DNA of 64,000 bases. It comes from Mycobacterium attenuatum. Lineage in GTDB: Bacteria; Actinomycetota; Actinomycetes; Mycobacteriales; Mycobacteriaceae. The translations under genes and the position numbers were made by a program. The DNA is taken from positions 32,499 to 96,498 of the forward strand of contig NZ_UPHT01000131.1 in NCBI RefSeq assembly GCF_900566085.1, given 5' to 3'. The notes under the pieces are model-generated. The model searched no databases and was not told the DNA's origin. It worked only from the letters and a program-made list of their open reading frames with translations. Of this stretch, positions 33,680 through 42,625 are shown piece after piece; the first letter of the stretch is position 1; every line of letters starts with the position of its first letter.

Positions 33680-35310
33680 CAGCCCGAGCCCATGTGCGCA
33701 TAGGCGTGCTCGGTGGCTGGGACGAACGTCTCCTTGATGGTCCGCGCCGACGTCCAGCGCAACAAGTTCAGCGGGGAGCCGGCCTTGTCGTTGGTACCCG
33801 ATCCGCGTGAGCCACCGAACGGTTGACGCCCGACGACGGCACCGGTCGGCTTGTCGTTGACGTAGAAGTTCCCTGCCGCAAAGCGCAGCCGGTTCTGTGC
33901 AGTCAGCACGGCTGCGCGGTCGTCGGCGATGACTGCGCCGGTCAGCGCGTAGCGGGACCCGGTGTCGACGACTTCGAGGATTCGTTCGTAGTGCCCGTCG
34001 GGATAAACGTGCACGGCCAGCACCGGACCGAAATATTCGGTGGCAAAAGCCTCGTCGGTCGGGTCGTCGGATAGCAGTACCGTGGGACGCACGAAATATC
34101 CTACCCCGTCGTCGTATTCGCCACCCACCGCGATCGTGACACCGGCCGCGCCCTTGGCCCGCTCGATCGCGTCGACGTTCTTGATGAAGGCCCGCCGGTC
34201 GATGAGCGCCCCGCCAAAATTGGACAAGTCGGTAATGTCACCGTATGTCAGCCCGGCCGCCGCGCCCAGGAAGGCATCACCCATCCGCTGCCAGACCGAA
34301 TGGGCGATGAACGCTCGCGATGCCGCGGAACATTTCTGGCCCTGATAGTCGAATGCTCCACGAATCAGGGCTGCGCACAACACGTCTGGACGTGCGGACG
34401 CATGAGCGACGATAAAATCTTTGCCGCCCGTCTCCCCGACGAGCCGTGGATAGCTCTGATAACAGCCGATATTGGCGCCCACTCGTTGCCACAGCCGCTG
34501 GAAGGTTCCTGTCGACCCGGTGAAGTGGATACCGGCCAGCCGCGGATCGGCCAGTGCCACATCGGAAACCGCGAAGCCGTCACCGGTGACCATGTTGATC
34601 ACCCCCGGCGGCAGTCCCGCGGCTTCGAGCAGTCGCATGAGCAGATACGCCGACAGGGTCTGGGTGATCGACGGCTTCCATACCACCGTGTTTCCCATCA
34701 GCGCCGGGGCGGTGGGCAGGTTGGCGGCGATCGAGGTGAAGTTGAACGGCGTTATTGCATAGACGAAACCGTCGAGCGGGCGGTAATCGGTGCGGTTCCA
34801 CTCCCCCGGCCCGCTGATCGGCTGCTGCGCCAGGATCTGGCGGGCGAACGCGACGTTGAACCGCCAGAAGTCGACCAGCTCGCAGGGCGCGTCGATCTCG
34901 GCCTGGTACACCGACTTCGACTGGCCAAGCATGGTCGCTGCGGCGATCCGTTCCCGCCACGATCCCGCCAGCAGCTCGGCGGCCCGCAGGAACACCGCGG
35001 CACGCTCGTCGAACGGCAGTGCTGCCCAAGAGGATTTGGCGGCCGTAGCGGCCGCGATAGCCGCCGCGGCGTCGGCATGGTCGGCGTTGGTCAGGGTGCC
35101 CAGCCGCGCGGAATGCCGGTGCGGCTGCACGACGTCGATCGGTTCGCCGTTGCCCATCCGGTGTCGGCCGCCTACCACGTGCGGCAAATCCCTGGGGTGG
35201 TCAGCCAGCGCCCGCAGCGCCGCGCAGAGTCGGGTGCGCTCGGCCGAGCCCGGCGCATAGTCATGGACCGGCTCGTTGGCCGGAACCGGAACCTGGGTAA
35301 TTGCGTCCAT
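33679..35310 (-). CDS. rocA: 1-Pyrroline-5-carboxylate dehydrogenase RocA
   Basis: A 543-residue aldehyde-dehydrogenase-superfamily enzyme that oxidises glutamate semialdehyde (P5C) to glutamate. Visible are YAITPFNFTSIAANLP, FTGSTGTFQRLW, the Glu in VGETGGKDF and the catalytic Cys in YQGQKCSAASRAF. The N-terminus MDAITQVPVPANEPVHDYAP and the length agree with M. tuberculosis RocA (Rv1187), supporting ATG 35310 over the longer open frame. Operon with the proline dehydrogenase; the divergent PucR gene 84 bp away is the probable regulator. Confidence 0.96.
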   Translation of the reverse strand: MDAITQVPVPANEPVHDYAPGSAERTRLCAALRALADHPRDLPHVVGGRHRMGNGEPIDVVQPHRHSARLGTLTNADHADAAAAIAAATAAKSSWAALPFDERAAVFLRAAELLAGSWRERIAAATMLGQSKSVYQAEIDAPCELVDFWRFNVAFARQILAQQPISGPGEWNRTDYRPLDGFVYAITPFNFTSIAANLPTAPALMGNTVVWKPSITQTLSAYLLMRLLEAAGLPPGVINMVTGDGFAVSDVALADPRLAGIHFTGSTGTFQRLWQRVGANIGCYQSYPRLVGETGGKDFIVAHASARPDVLCAALIRGAFDYQGQKCSAASRAFIAHSVWQRMGDAFLGAAAGLTYGDITDLSNFGGALIDRRAFIKNVDAIERAKGAAGVTIAVGGEYDDGVGYFVRPTVLLSDDPTDEAFATEYFGPVLAVHVYPDGHYERILEVVDTGSRYALTGAVIADDRAAVLTAQNRLRFAAGNFYVNDKPTGAVVGRQPFGGSRGSGTNDKAGSPLNLLRWTSARTIKETFVPATEHAYAHMGSG

Positions 35311-35394
35311 GTCTGCCAGGGTCCCCGTCCAGGGGACGGAATCGATTAGCCGATCGGCTAAGGAACACACCAATAGCTAGTAGGATCAGACAAT

Positions 35395-36987
35395 ATGCGT
35401 GCGGCTCGTGTCGGCCTGGGCCAATTGCTGCTCGCCCTGGATGCGACCCTGGTCAGCCTGATCGAAGCACCCCGCGGGCTGGACCGGGCGGTGGGCTCGG
35501 CAGCGCTGGTCGATTCCGACGATGTCCGGCTGGGCCTGGCCGAAGCGGCGGGCTCGGCCGACGCCTTCTTCCTGCTCGGCGTCACCGACGACGAGGCGCT
35601 GCGCTGGATCCACGGACAACCGCGGGCACCGGTGGCGGTCTTCGTCAAGCAACCCTCGGATGCGGTGGTGGCCGCGGCGGTCCGTGCCGGGTCCGCGGTG
35701 GTCGCGGTGGAGCCGCGGGCCCGCTGGGAACGCCTCTACCAGCTGGTCAATCACGTCTTGGAGCATCATGGGGACCGCGACAACCCCATGGAGGACTCGG
35801 GCACCGACCTGTTCGGCCTGGCTCAATCCCTGGCCGAGCGCATTCACGGCATGGTCAGCATCGAAGACGCGCAGTCTCATGTGCTGGCCTATTCGGCGTC
35901 CAACGACGAAGCCGACGAGCTGCGCCGGCTTTCGATCCTGGGCCGCGCCGGACCGCCCGAGCACCTGACGTGGCTCGCTCAATGGGGCATCTTCGACGCG
36001 CTGCGCGCCGGTGACCAGGTGGTGCGGGTGGCGGAGCGCCCGGAGTTGGGCCTGCGGCCGCGGCTGGCAATCGGAATTCATCAGCCACCGGGGACGACGC
36101 GGCGGCCCTCGGTATTCGCCGGAGCGATCTGGGTTCAGCAGGGCTCGCAACCGCTGGCCGACGACGCCGAAGGAATCCTGGGTGGCGCCGCGGTGCTGGC
36201 GGCGCGGATCATGGCGCGGCTAGCGGCCCGCCCCGCCACCCATGCGCGGTGGGTACGGCAGCTGCTCGGCCTGGCCGACGGCGAACCGGTCGCGGCTGCC
36301 GACATCGCCCGCGAACTTGGGCTGTCCGGCGACGGGGATGCCGCGCTGGTCGGCTTCGACCCGATCGAAGCCGTAAACCAACAAGGTCGGTTCGCCGGTG
36401 TTCTCGCGTTGAGCGCCAGCGCTTTTCGCCGTGATGCGCAGGTGGGGACCAATGGATCGCGGGTGTATGTGGTGTTGCCGCAAACCGCGACGGCCCGCTC
36501 GCTAACCTCATGGGTGCGTGGCACGGTCGGTACGCTGCGCAGCGAGCTTGGCGTGCAACTGCGCGCGGCGATCGCCGCTCCGGTCACCGGCCTGCGGGGC
36601 ATCGCCGCAGCACGCACCGAGGTAGACGCCGTGCTCGACAGCGCTGTGCGCCATCCCATCTCGATCGGCCAGGTGACCTCGGTGACCGAAGCCCGAACCG
36701 CCGTGCTGCTCGACGAAATAGTCACGTTGGTGGGCACTAACGCGCGGTTGGTAGACCCGCGGATACGTGATCTGCGCGCCCGGGACCCGGTGCTGGCCGA
36801 GACGTTACGGGTCTACCTGGACAGCTTCGGCGATATCGGCTTGGCCGCGCAGTCATTGCTGGTGCACCCCAACACCGTTCGCTACCGTGTGCGGCGGATC
36901 GAGAAGCTGCTGTCGACGTCGTTGGCTGATCCCGATGTGCGGCTGCTCTTTTCGCTTGGGCTGCGCGTGACCGAACGGCCGGCTTGA
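35395..36987 (+). CDS. PucR-family regulator of proline utilisation (PruC/Rv1186c-like)
   Basis: A 530-residue regulator with a PucR-type architecture: an N-terminal purine-catabolism-like sensor domain, a GGDEF-like middle and a C-terminal helix-turn-helix, LDSFGDIGLAAQSLLVHPNT then VRYRVRRIEKLL (about 475-507). In M. tuberculosis the divergent Rv1186c (PruC) activates the rocA-proline dehydrogenase operon in response to proline or P5C. The same arrangement with an 84-bp shared promoter region is kept here. Confidence 0.92.
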   Translation: MRAARVGLGQLLLALDATLVSLIEAPRGLDRAVGSAALVDSDDVRLGLAEAAGSADAFFLLGVTDDEALRWIHGQPRAPVAVFVKQPSDAVVAAAVRAGSAVVAVEPRARWERLYQLVNHVLEHHGDRDNPMEDSGTDLFGLAQSLAERIHGMVSIEDAQSHVLAYSASNDEADELRRLSILGRAGPPEHLTWLAQWGIFDALRAGDQVVRVAERPELGLRPRLAIGIHQPPGTTRRPSVFAGAIWVQQGSQPLADDAEGILGGAAVLAARIMARLAARPATHARWVRQLLGLADGEPVAAADIARELGLSGDGDAALVGFDPIEAVNQQGRFAGVLALSASAFRRDAQVGTNGSRVYVVLPQTATARSLTSWVRGTVGTLRSELGVQLRAAIAAPVTGLRGIAAARTEVDAVLDSAVRHPISIGQVTSVTEARTAVLLDEIVTLVGTNARLVDPRIRDLRARDPVLAETLRVYLDSFGDIGLAAQSLLVHPNTVRYRVRRIEKLLSTSLADPDVRLLFSLGLRVTERPA

Positions 36988-37036
36988 AAACAGCCGAGTC
37001 CCACGCCGAGTCAGTTTTTCCGGATACTCTTTTTCC

Positions 37037-37840
37037 GTGGCCGACCGCCCGTCGTCATACCTGGTGCTGGCATCGCAGCGCAGCGGCAGCACGCTGCTGG
37101 TCGAATCCTTGCGCGCCACCGGCGTGGCGGGCGAACCTCAGGAGTTCTTCCAGTACCTGCCCAGCACGAGTCAGCCGCCGCAACCGCGCGAGTGGTTTGC
37201 CGAGGTCGACGACGCGTCGATCCTGCGCCTGCTCGACCCGCTCGACGACGGTAAGCCGGACCTGGCGCCGGCCGAAATCTGGCGCGACTACATCCGCACG
37301 GTCGGCAGAACGCCCAACGGGGTGTGGGGTGGCAAGCTGATGTGGAATCAGACCCCGCTGCTGGTGGACCGCGCGAACCAACTTGCGAATCGGTCCGGCA
37401 CGGGGCTCAAGGCTGCCATCCGCGACGTCGTCGGTGAGGATCCGTTTCTCGTCTATGTGCACCGCCCCGACGTCGTATCGCAAGCGGTGTCGTTTTGGCG
37501 CGCAGTGCAGACACGAGTCTGGCGCGGGCGCCCCGATCCGGTCCGCGACGCTCGCGCCGTCTATCACGCCGGGGCGATCGCCCACATCGTCACGATGCTG
37601 CGTGCCCAGGAAGCGGGCTGGCGCACCTGGTTCCGCGAAGAGAACATCTCGCCGATGGAGATCGCGTATCCGGTGTTGTGGCGCAATCTAACCCAGTTAG
37701 TCGGCACCATCCTCGAGGCGCTGGGGCTCGACCCTCGGTTGGCGCCCGCACCCGTCCTGGAACGACAGGCCGACCAACGGTCCGACGAGTGGGTGGACCG
37801 CTACCGCGCGGATGCCGGACGAGACGGGCTGCCCAGTTGA
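37037..37840 (+). CDS. stf0: Trehalose 2-sulfotransferase Stf0-like
   Basis: A 267-residue sulfotransferase almost superimposable on M. tuberculosis Stf0 (Rv0295c, 267 residues) as I remember it. The PAPS 5'-phosphosulfate loop is ASQRSGSTLL at residues 12-21. Other hallmarks are GEPQEFFQYLPST, GVWGGKLMWNQT, VHRPDVVSQAVSFWRAVQT and the C-terminal RQADQRSDEWVDRYR. Stf0 sulfates trehalose at C2, the first committed step to sulfolipid-1. GTG start at 37037. No other sulfolipid gene (pks2, papA1, papA2, mmpL8) is nearby. It stands where M. tuberculosis has the fadD21 end of its polyacyltrehalose locus. Confidence 0.93.
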   Translation: MADRPSSYLVLASQRSGSTLLVESLRATGVAGEPQEFFQYLPSTSQPPQPREWFAEVDDASILRLLDPLDDGKPDLAPAEIWRDYIRTVGRTPNGVWGGKLMWNQTPLLVDRANQLANRSGTGLKAAIRDVVGEDPFLVYVHRPDVVSQAVSFWRAVQTRVWRGRPDPVRDARAVYHAGAIAHIVTMLRAQEAGWRTWFREENISPMEIAYPVLWRNLTQLVGTILEALGLDPRLAPAPVLERQADQRSDEWVDRYRADAGRDGLPS

Positions 37841-37929
37841 TGGTGCCGACTGCGACCATGACCTGGGTTGGCCAGCTCGACGGCTTGCCATGCCCCCACC
37901 AACGCGTGCGTGGCTATCCACGGCCAGCG

Positions 37930-39174
37930 TTAGCCGACCAACGCCACATCACTAACCACGCCGGCCAAATCCGGCTTCCAGGCCGTCGGCAACATCGGCA
38001 CCTTCGCGCCCTCACCACCACCAATAGTGGCCAACCCGCCAGCCGACCCCGCGGGCCCCGTGGGTGCGGTCCCGGCGAAGCCCACCGTGCCCCCGCCATG
38101 TTCGGAGGCTGTCACCGACGCCAGCTGCACCGGCGACACCACCGAGACCGAAGCACCCAGGCCGGCCGGGGCTACACCGTTGACCGCAATGGCAGCCGCC
38201 GGCGCCGGACCAATCGCAGCGATACCGGATACGCTCGTCCACGCGTTCATGCTCGGGGCAATGCCAGCGGCCAACGAGACCAGCCCAGCGTCAATAAATA
38301 GATTTTGCGTAATCCACTGAATGACCATGTCGGCGACGCCCAGCGGAATTTCACATGCCGTGTAGATGATGTTGACAACGTGGGTACACACATTCCACAA
38401 ATCGGCAGCAATCAGCTTTAGATCGGCAAGAGCTGCCGAAAGATGCCACTGGAGGATGTCTTGGATTACCAGCGGGATGAGCATCTTGATGAACGTCCAT
38501 TCCAATCCGATAAATTCCCAATCCATCTTCATGAAAGTGAACATGAGTTGTACATAGTCCCATATTCGTTGCCACGGGAATGGCGTGAAAGTCTGCTCGG
38601 CGGTGGCCGCGATGCTGCCGACGGTGCCCGCGCCGGACTTGAGCACCACCGGCGCCGGGATCGTGGCCGGCGCGGACGCCAGCGCCACCGCAGACGCCCC
38701 TTGGTAGACGCTCATAGTGGTGGCGGCCTGGATCCACATCCGCAGGTAGTCGGCCTCGTTGAGTCCAATAGGGATGGTGTTGATGCCAAAGAAGTTGGTC
38801 GCCGACAACACCGCATGGGTGGCATGGTTGGCGGCTAACTCACTCAACGTCGGCATCGCGGCCAGCGCGCCGACGTACGCTGTCGCAGCCGTCTCGTGGG
38901 CGGCGCCCACCTCGGCGCATTCGGCGCTGGTCGTCATGAGCCAGTCCACGTACGGCACATACGCGGCCAGACAGCTCTCCATGCTGGGGCCCTGCCATGT
39001 CCCGGTCGCCATCGCACCCAGAACCGCGCTGAGTTCGTCTGCCACGGAAGCATATTCAGCGCTCAATGACGACCATGAACCCGCGGCCGCCAGCAGCGGC
39101 TCAGGCCCGGGACCGGCGGCAAGCAACGCCGAGTGCACCTCCGGCGGCGCGGCCATCCATACCGGCGCGGTCAC
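37930..39174 (-). CDS. PPE family protein (PPE4-like)
   Basis: A 414-residue PPE protein starting VTAPVWMAAPPEVHSALLAA, the N-terminus of the ESX-3-linked PPE4 (Rv0286) group, with the ATNFFGINTIPIGLNEADYL segment near residue 140 that also typifies that group. The C-terminal half differs: it holds several amphipathic/hydrophobic helices (MFTFMKMDWEFIGLEWTFI, ILQWHLSAALADLKLI) and a Gly/Ala-rich tail. The GTG at 39174 overlaps the stop of the small PE gene (GTGA). Probably exported as a heterodimer with that PE protein. Confidence 0.9.
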   Translation of the reverse strand: MTAPVWMAAPPEVHSALLAAGPGPEPLLAAAGSWSSLSAEYASVADELSAVLGAMATGTWQGPSMESCLAAYVPYVDWLMTTSAECAEVGAAHETAATAYVGALAAMPTLSELAANHATHAVLSATNFFGINTIPIGLNEADYLRMWIQAATTMSVYQGASAVALASAPATIPAPVVLKSGAGTVGSIAATAEQTFTPFPWQRIWDYVQLMFTFMKMDWEFIGLEWTFIKMLIPLVIQDILQWHLSAALADLKLIAADLWNVCTHVVNIIYTACEIPLGVADMVIQWITQNLFIDAGLVSLAAGIAPSMNAWTSVSGIAAIGPAPAAAIAVNGVAPAGLGASVSVVSPVQLASVTASEHGGGTVGFAGTAPTGPAGSAGGLATIGGGEGAKVPMLPTAWKPDLAGVVSDVALVG

Positions 39175-39452
39175 GACGCAGCACCTGATGGCAGATACGA
39201 CGCCGCGGCCCACGCTTCACCGGCCGCGTCACCCGTACCGATACCGCAACGGCCGGGCTTTTGCACTCCTTGCGCAGCCGCGACCTGCGCGATGCCCGGC
39301 GCACTGCACGCGGCGCCCGTCTGCAGCGACACCGGACTGGCCGCCACCACCACCGGGGTGATCGCCGGCACTGCGCCGGCATGGGCGCCGGCCGGTCGAG
39401 CACTCAACGCTCCGACGGCCGCTGCCCCGTCGGGGGTCACCCGCAATGCCAC
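39171..39452 (-). CDS. Small PE protein (PE5-like), partner of the downstream PPE
   Basis: A 93-residue protein that begins VALRVTPDGAAAVGALSARP and contains ASPVSLQTGAACSAPGIAQ and VAAAQGVQKPGRCGIGTGDA. These align with PE5 (Rv0285), whose N-terminus reads TLRVVPEGLAAASAAVEALT. Compared with PE5 it lacks about five residues in the first helix and has Pro and Cys substitutions, so it is diverged or starting to decay. GTG 39452 fits the PE5 start. The 3- to 4-nt overlap with the PPE gene is typical of a PE-PPE operon. Confidence 0.78.
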   Translation of the reverse strand: MALRVTPDGAAAVGALSARPAGAHAGAVPAITPVVVAASPVSLQTGAACSAPGIAQVAAAQGVQKPGRCGIGTGDAAGEAWAAASYLPSGAAS

Positions 39453-39812
39453 GCCCCACACACCTCTCGACCGTTGTTTTGGACGGGGCAAACACTAGGA
39501 GAATTTCGGGCCACACCAGGAGAACTTCGCCGGCTCGGTCGATCGATGCTGCCAATAGATCAATAAGGAAAAGTTATCATTGAGCTCGAAATGCTGATGC
39601 GCCAGAAATGGTCAGGGTCAGTTTTTGGCCGTTAGCGACGCGATTACTCGGTGCACGGCTCCCAAGCCGTGCCAAGGCGGCCCGCCATCACCCGACTAGC
39701 CGCCCATATCGCGGAGGTCTGAATAGCGAGCCGGTCATGGATACGATCTCGTATAGCAAGCCAACGCTGGTGACCGGCTGACCAGTCACCCCGTTCGCCG
39801 CGCGAAGCGGCC
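39453..39812. other. 360-bp intergenic region upstream of the PE/PPE pair
   Basis: Comparatively AT-rich DNA (about 39540-39600) with no convincing gene. It holds a 17-bp imperfect direct repeat: ACACTAGGAGAATTTCG at 39492-39508 and ACACCAGGAGAACTTCG at 39513-39529, 21 bp apart, or two helical turns. This could be a promoter-proximal regulator site for the leftward PE/PPE unit. I see no IdeR or Zur consensus. Confidence 0.45.
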
Positions 39813-41261
39813 TCAGCAAACGGTAGTTGCTTCGGTACCGGGTTTTCCCACTCCGTTTCGACTGCCGCTCGTTCGCCGCGGGGCCTTCGATATCGGACGA
39901 CTCGACCCGTTCGGCCTTACGTATCGCCACCAGGTCAACGTGGTGGCGCAGATGTAGCAGAACAGGAAGACCCAGAACGCAGGGGTTTCGGTGCCGGCGC
40001 TCACATACGACTGGCGCAGCACCAGATTGACTCCCATCGCACCCAGCGCCCCCAGCGTCCCGGCGAACCCGATCAACGCTCCTGACATGACCCGCTCCCA
40101 GTCGTGGCGTCCAGCGGCAGTGAGATCCATTGTGCGACTGCGGCTTTCAAAGATAGATGGGATCAGCTTGAACACCGAGCCCTTTCCCATGCCACAGCAG
40201 ATGAACAGCGCGATGAAGCCGAAGATGTAGCCGATCATCGTATGGGTCGTCGGCCCACCGTGCGTACCCTGAGTGAGGTCGTCGTGGGTGCTGACCGCGA
40301 CCAGGAACCCTCCCGCTCCCGTCGTGGCGGCCAACGCGGTCAGGGTGACGTAACCGCCGCCGAAGCGGTCGCCCAGCCTACCGCCGGCGATCCGCGCCAC
40401 CGATCCCAGCAGCGGGCCGATGAACGCGATCTCGGCCGCATGCAACGACGCCTGGGCGTGGGTTTGCCCGGCGGCCACGAAATTGTGTACCAGTACCTGC
40501 CCGAAGGCGAACGCGAAACCGAGAAATGAACCCGAACAGCACAGGTAAAGAAACGCGATGGCCCACGAGTCGGGAACCTTGAGAACCGACCGCACATGAC
40601 CCACGTCAATGACGTGGGTCAGGTTGTCCAAGAACAGCGCCGCCCCGACCGCCGCTACGGCCAGCAGCACCAGGTAAATCGAGCACACCACATACGCCGC
40701 CCGGTGGCCGGCGGCGGCCAGCGCCACCAGCCCGACCGCCTGAATGGCCGCCGACCCCAGGTTGGTGAAACCTCCGGTGAAGCCGAGCGCGAAGCCTTTG
40801 CGCCGCTGTGGGTAGAAGGCTTCGATGTGAGCCAGCGACGCGGCGTAGCTGCCGCCACCTAATCCGGTCAGCGCGGCGCACACCAGATACGGCCACAACG
40901 GCAGGCCGGGGTTAGCCAGCAACACCATTGCGCCGACGGTCGGAATCAGCAACACCAGTGACGAGAAAACGGCCCAGTTGCGGCCGCCGAACCTCGTGGT
41001 GGCCATCGCGTAGGGGATGCGCACGATCGCCCCGACGAAGGTGGCGGTGGCCGCCAGCAGCAGCTTGTCGCCGGTCGAAAACCCATAGACGGTCTGCGGC
41101 ATGAACAGCACCATCACCGACCAGAGGTACCAGATGGAAAACGCGATATGGCCGGTCACGTTCGACCAGATCAGATTGCGACGGGCGATGACGTTGTTGC
41201 CATCGCGCCACGCAGCGGCGTCCTCGGGATCCCAACCGGCGATGCGGTGCGGTCGCGCCAT
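39813..41261 (-). CDS. NarK-family nitrate/nitrite transporter (MFS)
   Basis: A 482-residue membrane protein with about 12 predicted transmembrane helices. The nitrate/nitrite porter signature is visible: GLGGGSYAASLAHIEAFYPQ in helix 5 and, in the second half, FICCGMGKGSVFKLIPSIFE. A large hydrophilic loop (STHDDLTQGTHGGPTTHTM) lies near residue 330. Such proteins take up nitrate or export nitrite. The closest M. tuberculosis type by length is NarK3 (about 470 residues); the exact paralogue is unclear, so no symbol is given. No nitrate reductase is adjacent. The basic C-terminal tail is short and probably cytoplasmic. Confidence 0.9.
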   Translation of the reverse strand: MARPHRIAGWDPEDAAAWRDGNNVIARRNLIWSNVTGHIAFSIWYLWSVMVLFMPQTVYGFSTGDKLLLAATATFVGAIVRIPYAMATTRFGGRNWAVFSSLVLLIPTVGAMVLLANPGLPLWPYLVCAALTGLGGGSYAASLAHIEAFYPQRRKGFALGFTGGFTNLGSAAIQAVGLVALAAAGHRAAYVVCSIYLVLLAVAAVGAALFLDNLTHVIDVGHVRSVLKVPDSWAIAFLYLCCSGSFLGFAFAFGQVLVHNFVAAGQTHAQASLHAAEIAFIGPLLGSVARIAGGRLGDRFGGGYVTLTALAATTGAGGFLVAVSTHDDLTQGTHGGPTTHTMIGYIFGFIALFICCGMGKGSVFKLIPSIFESRSRTMDLTAAGRHDWERVMSGALIGFAGTLGALGAMGVNLVLRQSYVSAGTETPAFWVFLFCYICATTLTWWRYVRPNGSSRPISKAPRRTSGSRNGVGKPGTEATTVC

Positions 41262-42625
41262 GCGGTACTACCTTTCACGGACGATGTTGGCGTACCGGCT
41301 AGCGGCAACACATCGTGGGCCTAGTGTGCATTCACGTTCAAGAATCCGGCAACATTCGGTCGGTTGGTCTCGTTACGGACCGAAATGCCTCCTACGGCGC
41401 CCGCCCGACCATTCGGGCCCGGGCCATGTCCTCGACGACACGGCGGGCCGACGCTCGTGGACGCCGCGCCGCGCCTCGATCACCGCCCGGCCGGGATAAG
41501 GGCGGGCCGGGGTAACGCACCATCCGCCTAGCGATTCGGCGCGGCTGCTGTCGAAAGGCCGGCGCGCTGAGCCGCAGTGCGTGCGCGCGCCCGCCCGCCA
41601 TTGCCGCCGACCGGCGGGTGGCGGCGGGAGTTAGTGCTCGCCGACGATGGCTCGGACGAAAAGCCAACGGACACTTGTCTTCCTCCGCGTCACGATTAGC
41701 CACCCAATTCGGGTGGCCACGCAGTACGGTGCTAGGGGCATTTGACGTCGATCGGTGACGTCCAGTCAATGACGAGCGCGCGCCGCTGTGCGGCGTCTCA
41801 CCGACCACCCGATAGTGAAGCCGAATGGCGGTCACCCGACAACCCGACATGCGTGATGCACAGGAGATTTTCAGCTCACCCGACCAGTGCTGCCAGCCAA
41901 GCTGAGGCGTCATCTCACAAGAGCCCGACACGGCTCGAGCTACGTGCCGACGCCCGAGCAGCGGCAATGCTGCAGAGCCGCAACGCGTTTCGCTGATACG
42001 CCCCTCATCCAGATTGCCCCAGTCTGTTAGTTCGACGAAATAGCTTGCCGCGTCACCATATCCAGGTGTGAGCAACACGTGAAACCCAGTCGAATTGTCA
42101 ACAGATACCGCAGTGGCGCAGCCCCCGGGACATGTTCCGCCGCCGAAAATCTGCGGTTCGCAGCACTCCACCCCGATGCCATTAGTGTCATGCGGGTCGA
42201 GATTTTCGGCCAGCTCGCCGACGTCGCGCCGCCCGACGCTGTCGTTACACCATGAGGTTATCTGTAAATTTGCTGTGCGTCCTGAGATTTTAATGTCTAT
42301 ATGCAACAATTGCATGGGACTATGAAGTAGTCGGTGAGGCTTGCGCTGTCAAGGTGAGTGCGCGGCGGATGGTCAACCTGCGTTCGCGGCCGGGCTCCTC
42401 TTGGCTGCGCCTCACCGATGACCGCCGCAATCGATGCAACACAACGGCAGAGGGACGTCGTTGTGTTTGGCAGCATCCGGGTCAGTCGCCGTTTGCCTGA
42501 CCTGGCCCCGCGTGTTCAGCCAATCAACGACTCGATTGGCCGCCACCTCACGGCGACTAAGGGCAACTAAGGGCAACTAAGGGCAACTAAGGGCAACTAA
42601 GGGCAACTAAGGGCAACTAAGGAAG
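41262..42625. other. 1.36-kb region without a convincing gene, ending in a 10-bp repeat array
   Basis: Upstream regions of the leftward narK-like gene and the rightward PPE gene meet here. A leftward frame (42315-41392, 307 codons) starts plausibly (MQLLHIDIKISGRTANLQIT) but becomes Arg/Pro-rich like random high-GC sequence, and I recognise no family. Base composition around 41740-42320 is less GC-rich than the surroundings, hinting at a degraded or imported segment. The rightward end is the GGGCAACTAA array. Confidence 0.45.
42551..42620 (+). repeat. 10-bp tandem repeat (GGGCAACTAA)6 before a PPE gene
   Basis: Six exact head-to-tail copies of GGGCAACTAA run from 42561 to 42620, preceded by one variant (CGGCGACTAA, 42551-42560). 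The array abuts the putative ribosome site GGAAGG at 42621-42626. Copy number changes would alter promoter-to-gene spacing. Confidence 0.95.

Noticed and set aside
41392..42315. Leftward 307-codon frame in the large intergenic region
   Set aside because: No recognisable family, and the composition turns to Arg/Ser/Pro-rich noise after the first third; not called as a gene.
42551..42620. Possible CRISPR or iteron origin in the 10-bp repeat array
   Set aside because: Units are directly abutting and too short, with no replication gene; a simple tandem repeat.
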